This document shows, in pieces, positions 35,134 to 43,962 of a stretch of DNA of 64,000 bases. The notes below the pieces were generated by a model, which saw only the letters and a program-made list of their open reading frames with translations, did no database searches and had not been told where the DNA came from. The position numbers and the translations under genes are program-made. Position 1 is the first letter of the stretch. The number at the start of each line of letters is the position of its first letter. This DNA is from Pseudomonas sp. ABC1 (GTDB taxonomy: Bacteria > Pseudomonadota > Gammaproteobacteria > Pseudomonadales > Pseudomonadaceae), in contig NZ_CP058349.1 in NCBI RefSeq assembly GCF_013395055.1, forward strand, positions 1 to 64,000. The letters are read 5' to 3'.

Positions 35134-36300
35134 TTGGTACACGCTGGAGAAGTCTTCCCCTGGCGCGAGGGCAATACCTTCCGCCTGCTGCTGGACGGGC
35201 CTGGTTTCTTTCCGGCGATGCTGGCGGCCATCGAGGGTGCGCGCTGCCGTGTCGACCTGGAGATGTACCTGGTCGAAGAGGGCGAGTGCACGCGGCGGAT
35301 GGTCGAGGTGCTGGCCGGCGCGTCAGAGCGAGGGGTGCGGGTGCGCTGCCTGTTCGACGGTTTCGGTTCCCTGCTGTGGGGCCCGGCGTCCCGCCAGCGG
35401 CTGCTGGCGGCAGGTGTCGAGCTGAGGCTCTACAACCCGTTGTCGTTCAAGCTGAAGTTCAACAACCTGCACCGCGACCACCGCAAGCTGCTGCTGGTCG
35501 ACGGCGAGCGGGGCTACGTTGGTGGCACCGGCCTGACCGACCGTTTCTGGAGCCCTGATGGCGCACGGCAGTGGCACGAAGCGATGGTGGAGATGACCGG
35601 GCCGCTGCTGACCGACTGGCAGCGGCTGTTCGATACGCAATGGGTCTTCAGCCGGCGCAAGCGGATCTGGCAGATTCCCCTGCCCAGGCGCCAACCCCGC
35701 CTGCCCGCGCTGCCCGAGGCGCAGCCGGGTCTCGGGCGGGTGGCTTATGCGGCGGCGCGCCAGCACCGCGACATTCTGCAAAGCCTGCTGCGTCACCTGC
35801 ACCGGGCCGAGGACCGCATCTGGCTGGCGACGCCTTACTTTCTACCCACCGGCAAGGTGCGTCGAGCGCTGATCCGCGCCGCGAGGCGAGGGGTCGAGGT
35901 GCGTTTGCTGCTGACGGGCCGGAACACCGACAACCCGCCGGTGCGCTATGCCGGCCAGCGTTATTACCCCCGGTTGTTGCGCGCGGGGGTGCGAATTCAT
36001 GAATATCAGCCACAGTTCCTGCACCTGAAGATGGTGCTGGTGGACGATTGGGTCAGTATCGGCTCATGCAATTTCGACCACTGGAACCTGCGCTGGAATC
36101 TCGAGGCCAATCTCGAATCCATGGACAGCGCGCTGGTGCGCGAGGTGGCGGCGAGTTTCGCGCAGGACTTCACCCAGAGCATCGAAGTGGACATGCGGTC
36201 CTGGCGGGCGCGGCCCTTGCTGACGCGGGTCTACCAGCGCCTGTGGGGTATGCTGGACAAACTGGTGATCAATATTTTCAACCGGAGTGGGCGATCATGA
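35134..36300 (+). CDS. clsB: Cardiolipin synthase B-type phospholipase D family protein
   Basis: This protein of about 388 residues carries two HKD motifs of the phospholipase D superfamily. The first is DHRKLLLVDG with His116, Lys118 and Asp123, and the second is HLKMVLVDDW followed by SIGSCNFD. ClsB joins phosphatidylglycerol molecules, or PG with PE, to form cardiolipin at the inner membrane. The N-terminus VHAGEVFPWREGN aligns with the E. coli ClsB start. I prefer TTG 35134, six bases after GGAG. ATG 35086 is the alternative but has no ribosome site. Its stop overlaps the next ATG by four bases. Confidence 0.87.
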   Translation: MVHAGEVFPWREGNTFRLLLDGPGFFPAMLAAIEGARCRVDLEMYLVEEGECTRRMVEVLAGASERGVRVRCLFDGFGSLLWGPASRQRLLAAGVELRLYNPLSFKLKFNNLHRDHRKLLLVDGERGYVGGTGLTDRFWSPDGARQWHEAMVEMTGPLLTDWQRLFDTQWVFSRRKRIWQIPLPRRQPRLPALPEAQPGLGRVAYAAARQHRDILQSLLRHLHRAEDRIWLATPYFLPTGKVRRALIRAARRGVEVRLLLTGRNTDNPPVRYAGQRYYPRLLRAGVRIHEYQPQFLHLKMVLVDDWVSIGSCNFDHWNLRWNLEANLESMDSALVREVAASFAQDFTQSIEVDMRSWRARPLLTRVYQRLWGMLDKLVINIFNRSGRS

Positions 36301-36881
36301 CGACAGAGCGGAAAATCCTGGTATTGGCGGGCGACTACGTCGAGGACTATGAGCTGATGGTGCCGTTCCAGGCCCTGCAGGCCATCGGCTATACCGTGCA
36401 TGCGGTGTGTCCGGGCAAGGCGGCGGGAGACAAGGTGCGCACCGCGATCCACGATTTCGAGGGCGACCAGACCTACAGCGAGAAACCGGGGCACAACTTC
36501 GCCCTCAACTTCGACTTCGACGCCGTGCGCGCGCAGGACTATGCCGGGCTGCTGGTGCCGGGCGGGCGCGCCCCGGAATACCTGCGCCTGAACGACAAGG
36601 TGCTGGAGCTGGTGCGGGCGTTCGACCAGGCCGGCAAACCCATCGCCGCCGTGTGCCATGGCGCGCAACTGCTGGCGGCGGCGGATGTACTCAAGGGCCG
36701 CGAATGCAGCGCCTACCCGGCCTGCGCGCCGGAAGTGCGCCTGGCCGGTGGCCAGTTCGTCGATATCGCGGTGGACCAGGCCCACGTCCAGGGCAACCTG
36801 GTGACCGCGCCGGCCTGGCCGGCCCATCCCGCCTGGCTGGCGGCCTTCGTCAAGTTGCTGGGGGCGAAGATCAGCCTGTAA
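36297..36881 (+). CDS. DJ-1/PfpI family protein
   Basis: This 194-residue class I glutamine-amidotransferase-like protein has the nucleophile elbow AVCHGAQ with Cys120-His121 and the conserved Glu18 in VEDYEL. Relatives act as glyoxalase/deglycase-type or protease-like stress proteins; the exact reaction is open. ATG 36297 overlaps the clsB stop (ATGA) and follows GGAG by about ten bases, so the two genes are co-translated. A perfect inverted repeat follows the stop. Confidence 0.9.
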   Translation: MTTERKILVLAGDYVEDYELMVPFQALQAIGYTVHAVCPGKAAGDKVRTAIHDFEGDQTYSEKPGHNFALNFDFDAVRAQDYAGLLVPGGRAPEYLRLNDKVLELVRAFDQAGKPIAAVCHGAQLLAAADVLKGRECSAYPACAPEVRLAGGQFVDIAVDQAHVQGNLVTAPAWPAHPAWLAAFVKLLGAKISL

Positions 36882-36902
36882 GGGGCATGGTTTCTTTTTA
36901 CT

Positions 36903-36926
36903 CCCTCTCCCGCTTGCGGGAGAGGG
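36903..36926. terminator. Hairpin after the PfpI-type gene
   Basis: CCCTCTCCCGC pairs perfectly with GCGGGAGAGGG across two bases (effectively a 4-base loop). It lies 22 bases after the stop with T-rich sequence before it and none after, so it may equally be a dispersed REP-like repeat. Confidence 0.5.
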
Positions 36927-36970
36927 CTGGGGAGAAGAGACCGCGTCGTACTCATCTCTGTTTTTCACCC

Positions 36971-36992
36971 CTCGTCATTCCCGCGAAGCCTG
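36971..36992. repeat. Truncated REP half-unit
   Basis: CTCGTCATTCCCGCGAAG is the left half of the REP type seen complete at 51405-51436. Here the right arm is missing and the sequence continues CCTGCTGCTTGCC. Confidence 0.45.
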
Positions 36993-37038
36993 CTGCTTGC
37001 CTTTATATGAGTAAATTTTGTTTTCATCTGGAAAATAT

Positions 37039-37051
37039 TGAATTTGTCTCA
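37039..37051. promoter_or_regulatory. MetR-like site upstream of metE
   Basis: TGAATTTGTCTCA matches the MetR consensus TGAA-N5-TTCA with one mismatch. It lies 52 bases before the metE start in an AT-rich promoter stretch. No metR gene is in the window, so the assignment is tentative. Confidence 0.3.
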
Positions 37052-37102
37052 TGACTTGCCGCTCTCCAGAATGCCCGCATCATTCGCATAGGAGAGTTGG
37101 GC

Positions 37103-39391
37103 ATGGCCCTGGCGCACAATCTTGGATTCCCCCGTATCGGTCGCGACCGTGAACTGAAGAAAGCACAGGAAGCCTTCTGGAAAGGCGAGCTGGACGAGGC
37201 CGGCCTGCGCGCCGTGGGGCGTGAGCTGCGTGCCACCCATTGGCAGGTGCAGAAGGACGCGGGAATCGAACTGCTGCCAGTCGGCGACTTCGCCTGGTAC
37301 GACCAGGTGCTGACCCACTCGCTGACCTTTGGCGTGATCCCCGAGCGCTTCCGTCCGCACAGCGGCAAGCCGACCCTGGACACCCTGTTCTCCATGGCCC
37401 GTGGCGTCAGTGACAGTTGCTGCGGTGGCGCCCATGCGCAAGAGATGACCAAGTGGTTCGACACCAACTACCACTACCTGGTCCCCGAGTTCACGGCAGA
37501 CCAGCAGTTCGAACTGAGCTGGGAGCAACTGTTCGAAGAAACCGCCGAAGCCATCGCCCTTGGGCACAAGGTCAAGCCGGTGGTGATCGGCCCGCTGACC
37601 TACCTGTGGCTGGGCAAGGCCAAGGGCAGCGAATTCGACAAGCTGGACCTGCTGGAGCGCCTGCTGCCGCTGTACGGGCAGATATTCCAGCGCCTTGCCG
37701 AGCAGGGCGTCGAGTGGGTACAGATCGACGAGCCGATCTTGGTCCTTGACCTGCCGCAAGAGTGGAAGAGCGCCTACGAGCGTGCCTACAACCTGCTGCA
37801 GCGCGAGCCGCTGAAGAAGCTGGTCGCCACCTATTTCGGCGGGCTGGAAGAGAACCTTGGCCTGGCCGCCAACCTGCCGGTCGATGGCTTGCACATCGAT
37901 CTGGTGCGCGCCCCGGAACAGTACCCGACCATCCTCGATCGCCTGCCAGCCTACAAAGTGCTGTCGCTGGGCCTGGTCAATGGCCGCAACGTCTGGCGCT
38001 GCGACCTGGAGAAGGCATTGAAGGTGCTGCAACACGCCCACGAGCGTCTGGGCGAGCGTCTGTGGGTCGCGCCGTCCTGCTCGCTGCTGCACAGCCCGGT
38101 CGATCTGGAGCGTGAAGACAAACTGGATGCCGAACTCAAGAGTTGGCTGGCCTTCGCCCGGCAGAAGTGCGCGGAAGTCTCGGTACTGGCCCGTGCCGTG
38201 ACCGAGCCTGAGTCGCCGGACGTGCAGGATGCCCTGGCCGCCAGCTGTGCCGTGCAGTCCGCCCGTGCCGCGTCGCCGCGCATCCACAAGCCGCAGGTGC
38301 AGGCGCGCATCGCCGCCATCCGCCCGCAGGACAGCCAGCGCCCGTCGCCGTTCGCCGCACGCATCGAACAACAGCGCGCACTGCTGCAACTGCCGCCGTT
38401 CCCGACCACCACCATCGGCTCCTTCCCGCAGACTTCGGCGATCCGCCTGGCGCGCCAGTCGTTCAAGCAGGGCAAGCTGTCCGCCACCGACTACACCGAG
38501 GCAATGCAGAGCGAGATCCGCAGCGCGGTGAACTTCCAGGAGCGTCTGGGCCTGGACGTGCTGGTGCATGGCGAGGCTGAGCGCAACGACATGGTCGAGT
38601 ACTTTGCCGAGCAACTGGACGGCTATGTGTTCACCCGCTTCGGCTGGGTGCAGAGCTACGGATCGCGCTGCGTCAAGCCGGCGGTGATCTACGGCGACCT
38701 GAGCCGTCCGCAGCCGATGACCGTGGAATGGATCAAGTACGCGCAGAGCCTGACCGACAAGGTGATGAAAGGCATGCTGACCGGCCCGGTGACCATGCTG
38801 ATGTGGTCCTTCCCGCGCGAGGACGTCAGCCGCGAAGAGCAGGCTCGGCAACTGGCACTGGCCATCCGCGACGAAGTGGTCGACCTGGAAGCCGCCGGCA
38901 TCAAGGTGGTGCAGATCGATGAAGCGGCCTTCCGCGAAGGCTTGCCGCTGCGCCGTTCGCAATGGCAGCACTACCTGGACTGGGCGACCGAGGCCTTCCG
39001 CCTGTGCGCCAGCGGTGTACGCGACGAGACGCAGATCCACACGCACATGTGCTACAGCGAGTTCAACGACGTGATCGAGTCCATCGCGGCGATGGATGCC
39101 GACGTGATCACCATCGAGACCTCGCGTTCGGACATGGAACTGCTGGAGGCCTTCGAGGCCTTCGAGTACCCGAACGAGATCGGCCCGGGCGTCTACGACA
39201 TCCACTCGCCACGTGTGCCGCCAGCCGAAGAAATGGCCAACCTGATGCGCAAGGCGGTCAAGCGCATCCCCGCCGAGCGTCTGTGGGTGAATCCGGATTG
39301 CGGCCTGAAGACCCGTGGCTGGCCGGAAACCGAGGCGGCGCTGGTCAACATGGTCGAGGCCGCGCGCCAGTTGCGTGAAGAGCTGGCCTGA
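37103..39391 (+). CDS. metE: Cobalamin-independent methionine synthase
   Basis: MetE transfers the methyl group of 5-methyltetrahydropteroyl-triglutamate to homocysteine, the last step of methionine synthesis without B12. This 762-residue protein has the double-barrel layout, starting LGFPRIGRDRELKKA. The catalytic zinc ligands are His648 and Cys650 (THMCYSEF) and Cys733 (NPDCGLKTRGW). TTIGSFPQT opens the C-terminal barrel. ATG 37103 lies eight bases after GGAG. No cobalamin riboswitch could be recognised in the 220-base leader. Confidence 0.97.
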   Translation: MALAHNLGFPRIGRDRELKKAQEAFWKGELDEAGLRAVGRELRATHWQVQKDAGIELLPVGDFAWYDQVLTHSLTFGVIPERFRPHSGKPTLDTLFSMARGVSDSCCGGAHAQEMTKWFDTNYHYLVPEFTADQQFELSWEQLFEETAEAIALGHKVKPVVIGPLTYLWLGKAKGSEFDKLDLLERLLPLYGQIFQRLAEQGVEWVQIDEPILVLDLPQEWKSAYERAYNLLQREPLKKLVATYFGGLEENLGLAANLPVDGLHIDLVRAPEQYPTILDRLPAYKVLSLGLVNGRNVWRCDLEKALKVLQHAHERLGERLWVAPSCSLLHSPVDLEREDKLDAELKSWLAFARQKCAEVSVLARAVTEPESPDVQDALAASCAVQSARAASPRIHKPQVQARIAAIRPQDSQRPSPFAARIEQQRALLQLPPFPTTTIGSFPQTSAIRLARQSFKQGKLSATDYTEAMQSEIRSAVNFQERLGLDVLVHGEAERNDMVEYFAEQLDGYVFTRFGWVQSYGSRCVKPAVIYGDLSRPQPMTVEWIKYAQSLTDKVMKGMLTGPVTMLMWSFPREDVSREEQARQLALAIRDEVVDLEAAGIKVVQIDEAAFREGLPLRRSQWQHYLDWATEAFRLCASGVRDETQIHTHMCYSEFNDVIESIAAMDADVITIETSRSDMELLEAFEAFEYPNEIGPGVYDIHSPRVPPAEEMANLMRKAVKRIPAERLWVNPDCGLKTRGWPETEAALVNMVEAARQLREELA

Positions 39392-39478
39392 GTCACAGGC
39401 GTAGGGTGAGTTGCGCGCGCCAGGGATCGCGATGTCGATCGCCCAGGTGCGCGTGGCGAACCCTGCATCCAGCCATAG

Positions 39479-39514
39479 CAGGGGCCGGAGTGCGTACATG
39501 CACTCCGGCCCCTG
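39479..39514. terminator. Terminator hairpin between metE and queH
   Basis: CAGGGGCCGGAGTGC pairs perfectly with GCACTCCGGCCCCTG around GTACAT (15-bp stem), followed by TCATTT. It lies 87 bases after the metE stop and 23 before the queH start. Confidence 0.75.
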
Positions 39515-39536
39515 TCATTTCCAACGTGGAGAGCCG

Positions 39537-40205
39537 ATGAGCGATTACCAGCGTCCGAAACTCGAATTGCCGGGAGGCGCCGACAGGCTCCTGCTGCATT
39601 CCTGCTGTGCGCCTTGTTCGGGAGAGGTGATGGAAGCGATCAGCGCATCGGGCATCGACTACACCATCTTCTTCTACAACCCCAATATCCATCCGGTGCG
39701 CGAGTACCTGATCCGCAAGGACGAGAACATCCGTTTCGCGCAGCAGCACGGGGTGCCTTTCGTCGATGCCGACTACGACACCGATGACTGGTTCGCCCGC
39801 GCCAAAGGCATGGAGCATGAGCCGGAGCGCGGTGTGCGCTGCACCATGTGCTTCGATATGCGTTTCGAGCGCACGGCGCTGTACGCCCACGAGCATGGCT
39901 TTGGGGTGATTTCCAGTTCGCTGGGGATTTCCCGCTGGAAGAACATGCAGCAGATCAACGACTGCGGCATCCGCTCGGCGGCGCGCTACCCCGGCATCAC
40001 CTACTGGGACTACAACTGGCGCAAGGCCGGTGGTTCGGCGCGAATGATCGAGATCAGCAAGCGCGAGCGCTTCTACCAGCAGGAATATTGTGGCTGCATC
40101 TACTCGCTGCGCGACAGCAACCGCCACCGCAAGGAGCAGGGGCGGGAGCTGATTCGCATCGGCGTGCAGTACTACGGGGACGACGAGACGCTGCGCTCAT
40201 CGTGA
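39537..40205 (+). CDS. queH: Epoxyqueuosine reductase QueH
   Basis: QueH reduces epoxyqueuosine to queuosine in the wobble base of GUN tRNAs and is the non-B12 alternative to QueG. This 222-residue protein has all the cysteine motifs of the former DUF208 family: CCAPC (23-27), RCTMC (102-105) and YCGC (185-187), with FYNPNIHP and EHEPERG between. These bind an Fe-S cluster and a second iron. ATG 39537 closely follows GGAGAG. Its stop is seven bases from the convergent hydrolase gene. Confidence 0.93.
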   Translation: MSDYQRPKLELPGGADRLLLHSCCAPCSGEVMEAISASGIDYTIFFYNPNIHPVREYLIRKDENIRFAQQHGVPFVDADYDTDDWFARAKGMEHEPERGVRCTMCFDMRFERTALYAHEHGFGVISSSLGISRWKNMQQINDCGIRSAARYPGITYWDYNWRKAGGSARMIEISKRERFYQQEYCGCIYSLRDSNRHRKEQGRELIRIGVQYYGDDETLRSS

Positions 40206-40212
40206 GCCGGCC

Positions 40213-40761
40213 TCAGCCCTGCAGGTATTGCTCGGTGTCGACCACCTGGGCGTAAGCGAAGGCCAGGGCGGCCATGGCGGCGGCGTGGGCCTGGGCGGCG
40301 GGCACCTTCACCCCGTTGAACTCCAGGTCGAGGGTGGCGCAGGCGTCGTGGATCACCGTTACCGGGTAGCCGAGGTCGGCGGCGGCGCGGGTGATGGCGT
40401 CGATGCACATATGGCTCATGTTGCCGACGATGGTCAGTGCCTCGATGCCCTGTTCCTGTAGCTGTGCCTGCAACGGGGTGTCGCGGAAGGCATTCACCTG
40501 CTGTTTGAGCACCACGGCTTCGCCGTCCTGTGGCAGTACCTTCGGATGAATCCTGGCGCCTTCGGAGCCGGGCACAAAGAAGGGTGCCTGTTCGCTGGCG
40601 AATTCATGGCGGATGTGGACTACTGTCTCCCCCGCGGCGCGTGCGGCGGCGAGGAGGCGTGCGGCGTTGTCGGCGGCCTGCTCGACACCTTCCAGGACCC
40701 ATTTGCCATTGGGGAAGTAGTCGTTCTGGATGTCGACGAGGATCAGTGCGCGTTTGCCCAT
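40213..40761 (-). CDS. Isochorismatase-like cysteine hydrolase
   Basis: This 182-residue protein belongs to the isochorismatase/nicotinamidase fold. The catalytic triad Asp10 (LVDIQNDYF), Lys86 (VLKQQVNAF) and Cys119 (NMSHMCIDA) is complete, which favours an amidase-type hydrolase. The substrate cannot be named. It is divergent from a GlxA-type AraC regulator, a common pairing, and that regulator probably controls it. Confidence 0.9.
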   Translation of the reverse strand: MGKRALILVDIQNDYFPNGKWVLEGVEQAADNAARLLAAARAAGETVVHIRHEFASEQAPFFVPGSEGARIHPKVLPQDGEAVVLKQQVNAFRDTPLQAQLQEQGIEALTIVGNMSHMCIDAITRAAADLGYPVTVIHDACATLDLEFNGVKVPAAQAHAAAMAALAFAYAQVVDTEQYLQG

Positions 40762-40866
40762 GTGTGTCTCCTGCTCTGTTCAGTATGTTGAAGTGGTGAC
40801 AGGGTAGGCGGGCGCCGACGGCATGGGGATTGGCGGGAGCGACAATATCAGGGGTAAAACTGACAA

Positions 40867-41826
40867 ATGGAACCGACGCAGGAAATCGCGCTGCTGCTTT
40901 ATCCGGACGCGCAACTGGCCGCCGTCCATGGCCTGACCGACCTGTTCAAGGTAGCCAACCGGATGGCCGAGGGGCATGCCGGGGTGCGGGTCAGCCACTG
41001 GACGGTGGCGGGTGATGAGGCGCCGCGCCGGGTGTTCGACAGCCACCCTGGCGCAGCGGGCGAGCCAGGTGTGATCCTGTTGCCGCCGTGCCTGGAGCGC
41101 ACGCCAAGCGGCGTGGCGCGAGGGGCGCTTGGCGACTGGCTGCGCCAGCGGCACGGTGCGGGTGTGACCATCGCCTCGGTGTGCGCCGGTGCCTTCCTGC
41201 TGGCCGAGGCGGGCCTGCTGGATGGGCGTAGCGCTACCACCCACTGGAGCCTGGCACAGGCTCTGGCAGAGCGATTCCCCAAGGTGCGGGTAGAAGCCGA
41301 GCGCATGCTGGTCGACGATGGCGACATCATCACCGCTGGCGGGCTGATGGCCTGGAGCGACCTTGGCCTGGCGCTGGTGGCGCGCTTCCTCGGGCCTGCC
41401 ATTGCTTCGCAGACCGCGCATTTCCTGGTGATCGACCTCAGCCGCGAGTCGCAACTGCATTTCAGCGCGTTCACGCCACGCCTGGATCATGGCGACGGGG
41501 CGATTCTGCGCGTGCAGCACTGGCTGCGCGGGCAACTGAGCAAGGACGTGGGGTTGCTCGCCATGGCCGAGCAGGCCGGGCTCGGCGAGCGGACCTTCTT
41601 GCGCCGGTTCAGTGCGGCGACCGGATTCAGGCCCACCGAGTACTGCCAGCAACTGCGGGTGGCCAAGGCGCGGGAGCTATTGGAACTGACACGGGACAGC
41701 ATCGAGCAGGTGGCCTGGTCGGTGGGCTACCAGGACCCAGGGGCTTTTCGCAAAATCTTCGCCCGTCTGGTCGGCTTGCAGCCGGGGGAGTACCGGCGGC
41801 GTTTCAGCCTGGGGCGCACGCCCTGA
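40867..41826 (+). CDS. GlxA family transcriptional regulator (DJ-1/PfpI plus AraC domains)
   Basis: This 319-residue regulator joins an N-terminal DJ-1/PfpI-like sensor, with the degenerate elbow ASVCAGAF near residue 105, to a C-terminal AraC double helix-turn-helix (about 220-315: LLAMAEQAGLGERTFLRRF and IEQVAWSVGYQDPGAFRKIF). It is divergent from the cysteine hydrolase gene with 105 bases between starts. No strong ribosome site precedes the ATG. The ligand is unknown. Confidence 0.9.
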   Translation: MEPTQEIALLLYPDAQLAAVHGLTDLFKVANRMAEGHAGVRVSHWTVAGDEAPRRVFDSHPGAAGEPGVILLPPCLERTPSGVARGALGDWLRQRHGAGVTIASVCAGAFLLAEAGLLDGRSATTHWSLAQALAERFPKVRVEAERMLVDDGDIITAGGLMAWSDLGLALVARFLGPAIASQTAHFLVIDLSRESQLHFSAFTPRLDHGDGAILRVQHWLRGQLSKDVGLLAMAEQAGLGERTFLRRFSAATGFRPTEYCQQLRVAKARELLELTRDSIEQVAWSVGYQDPGAFRKIFARLVGLQPGEYRRRFSLGRTP

Positions 41827-41832
41827 AACGAA

Positions 41833-41857
41833 GAAGCCCGGCAGTGAGCCGGGCTTC
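41833..41857. terminator. Bidirectional terminator between glxA-type gene and fumarase
   Basis: GAAGCCCGGC pairs perfectly with GCCGGGCTTC around AGTGA, between two convergent stops 7 and 19 bases away. Confidence 0.7.
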
Positions 41858-41875
41858 CTGTCTACAACTGAGCGG

Positions 41876-43399
41876 TTATTGCACTTCCACCGCCAGGCTG
41901 TCGGCGATCTTCTGTTGCCAGATCGCCGGGCCGGTGATGTGTACCGATTCGCCATTGGTGTCGACGGCGACGGTGACCGGCATGTCCTTCACGTCGAACT
42001 CGTAGATGGCTTCCATGCCCAGCTCGGCGAATGCCAGTACCCTGGATTTCTTGATCGCCTGGGCGACCAGGTAGGCGGCGCCGCCCACGGCCATCAGGTA
42101 GACAGCCTTGTTGTCGCGGATCGCGTCGATGGCGATCGGGCCACGCTCGGACTTGCCGATCATGCCCAGCAGGCCGGTGCTTTCCAGGATCTGGCGAGTG
42201 AACTTGTCCATCCGCGTGGCGGTGGTCGGGCCCGCTGGGCCAACCACTTCGTCACCGACCGGATCGACCGGCCCGACGTAGTAGATGAAGCGGCCTTTCA
42301 GGTCGACCGGCAGCTCTTCACCACGGTTCAGCATGTCGACCATGCGCTTGTGCGCGGCATCGCGGCCGGTGAGCATCTTGCCGTTGAGCAGGATGGTCTC
42401 GCCCGGTTTCCAGCTCTGCACTTCTTCCGGGGTGATGCTGTCGAGGTTGACGCGGCGGGCGCTCGGGCCGGCTTCCCAGACGATGTCCGGGTAGGCGTCC
42501 AGCGACGGCGCTTCCAGCTCCGCCGGGCCGCTGCCGTCCAGCACGAAGTGGGCGTGGCGGGTGGCGGCGCAGTTGGGGATCATGCACACCGGCAGCGAGG
42601 CGGCGTGGGTCGGGTAGTCCATGATCTTGACGTCGAGCACGGTGGTCAGGCCACCCAGGCCCTGGGCACCGATACCCAACTGGTTGACCTTCTCGAACAG
42701 CTCCAGGCGCAGTTCCTCGATACGGTTCTGCGGTCCACGGGCTTGCAGTTCATGGATGTCGATGTGCTCCATGAGCACTTCCTTGGCCATGACGGCGGCT
42801 TTCTCGGCGGTACCGCCGATGCCGATGCCGAGCATGCCTGGCGGGCACCAGCCGGCGCCCATGGTCGGGACGGTCTTGAGCACCCAGTCGACGATGGAGT
42901 CGGACGGGTTGAGCATGGCCATCTTCGATTTGTTCTCGGAGCCGCCGCCCTTGGCAGCGACGTCCACTTCCACCTTGTCACCGGGAACGATGGAGTAGTG
43001 GATCACTGCCGGGGTGTTGTCCTTGGTGTTCTTGCGGGCACCGGCCGGGTCGGCCAGGATCGAGGCGCGCAGGACGTTTTCCGGCAGGTTGTAGGCGCGG
43101 CGGACGCCTTCGTTGATCATGTCGTCGACACCCATGGTGGCGCCGTCCCAGCGGACGTCCATGCCGACCTTGATGAATACGGTGACGATGCCGGTGTCCT
43201 GGCAGATCGGGCGGTGGCCGGTGGCGCACATGCGCGAGTTGATCAGGATCTGCGCCATGGAGTCGCGCGCGGCGGGCGATTCTTCCTTGAGGTAGGCCTC
43301 GTGCATGGCCTGGATGAAGTCGACGGGGTGGTAATAGGAAATGAACTGCAGGGCGTCGGCGACGCTCTGGATCAGGTCGTCTTGTTTTATCACGGTCAT
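41876..43399 (-). CDS. Fumarate hydratase, class I (4Fe-4S)
   Basis: This 507-residue enzyme combines the alpha and beta domains of the iron-sulfur fumarases in one chain and interconverts fumarate and malate. Candidate cluster cysteines lie in NSRMCATGHRPICQD, GAGWCPPGMLG and PNCAATRHAH. The C-terminal beta domain has GPAGPTTATRMD and KSERGPIAIDA. ATG 43399 follows AGAGGA by about nine bases; an upstream opening to 43636 is not used. Class I enzymes are oxygen- and iron-sensitive, and the class II FumC at 16736-18112 is the stress-tolerant counterpart. Confidence 0.94.
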   Translation of the reverse strand: MTVIKQDDLIQSVADALQFISYYHPVDFIQAMHEAYLKEESPAARDSMAQILINSRMCATGHRPICQDTGIVTVFIKVGMDVRWDGATMGVDDMINEGVRRAYNLPENVLRASILADPAGARKNTKDNTPAVIHYSIVPGDKVEVDVAAKGGGSENKSKMAMLNPSDSIVDWVLKTVPTMGAGWCPPGMLGIGIGGTAEKAAVMAKEVLMEHIDIHELQARGPQNRIEELRLELFEKVNQLGIGAQGLGGLTTVLDVKIMDYPTHAASLPVCMIPNCAATRHAHFVLDGSGPAELEAPSLDAYPDIVWEAGPSARRVNLDSITPEEVQSWKPGETILLNGKMLTGRDAAHKRMVDMLNRGEELPVDLKGRFIYYVGPVDPVGDEVVGPAGPTTATRMDKFTRQILESTGLLGMIGKSERGPIAIDAIRDNKAVYLMAVGGAAYLVAQAIKKSRVLAFAELGMEAIYEFDVKDMPVTVAVDTNGESVHITGPAIWQQKIADSLAVEVQ

Positions 43400-43647
43400 G
43401 CTGCGCGTCCTCTTGGCGGGGCGGAACGATGAGCAGCCGGGGGCGCCCCCGGCTGGAAACGGCGCGGCAGTATAGCGCGTCGAACTGTCACTGGCACGGC
43501 GCTGGCGCAAACCGCCAGCGCTCCAGCGTTTTTGTCGACGGCCTGGGCACGTGGCGTCATCGGCCAGGTCCGCCCAGAGACACCGGATAGCCATGTGCGC
43601 GGGCCGGGCTGTTACTATCCCGGCGATCGGATTCACAGGAGTCAGGA

Positions 43648-43962
43648 ATGAACGTACAAGTCATCACACGCGACGGTGTGCCGGAATATGCCGTGTTGCC
43701 ATGGGCCGAGTACCAGGCCCTGCTGGAGGCCACGGGGCGGCCAGTGGCTCAGCCTGCCGCCGCGTCGGACCAGGCCTCGCTGACGCAACTGGCGCAATTG
43801 CGTCAGGCGCAGGGGCTGAGCCTTGAAGAGCTGGCGCGCACCGTGGGCATCAGCCCGGCCTATCTGGAGTTGATCGAGCGTGGCGAGCGCGATCCGGACA
43901 ACGCGATTCGTCGGGTTCTGGCGCGTACCCTGGGCGTTGCCGGCTGGGGCGGGGCTTCTTGA
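43648..43962 (+). CDS. Small XRE-type helix-turn-helix protein
   Basis: This 104-residue protein starts with a strand-rich segment NVQVITRDGVPEYAVLPWAEYQALLEA, as in many antitoxins and small regulators. It then has a Cro/CI helix-turn-helix at about 45-95 (LRQAQGLSLEELARTVGISP and LIERGERDPD). It begins a three-gene block whose stops and starts overlap. It may autoregulate the block. A toxin-antitoxin role has been considered, but the partner is not a known toxin. Confidence 0.85.
   Translation: MNVQVITRDGVPEYAVLPWAEYQALLEATGRPVAQPAAASDQASLTQLAQLRQAQGLSLEELARTVGISPAYLELIERGERDPDNAIRRVLARTLGVAGWGGAS

Noticed and set aside
36882..37102. Cobalamin riboswitch upstream of metE
   Set aside because: The leader is only about 220 bases and holds hairpins and REP remnants. 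No B12-box sequence was recognised.
37049..39499. An 816-codon minus-strand opening over metE
   Set aside because: MetE motifs are clear on the plus strand, and the opposite frame has no domain and biased composition.
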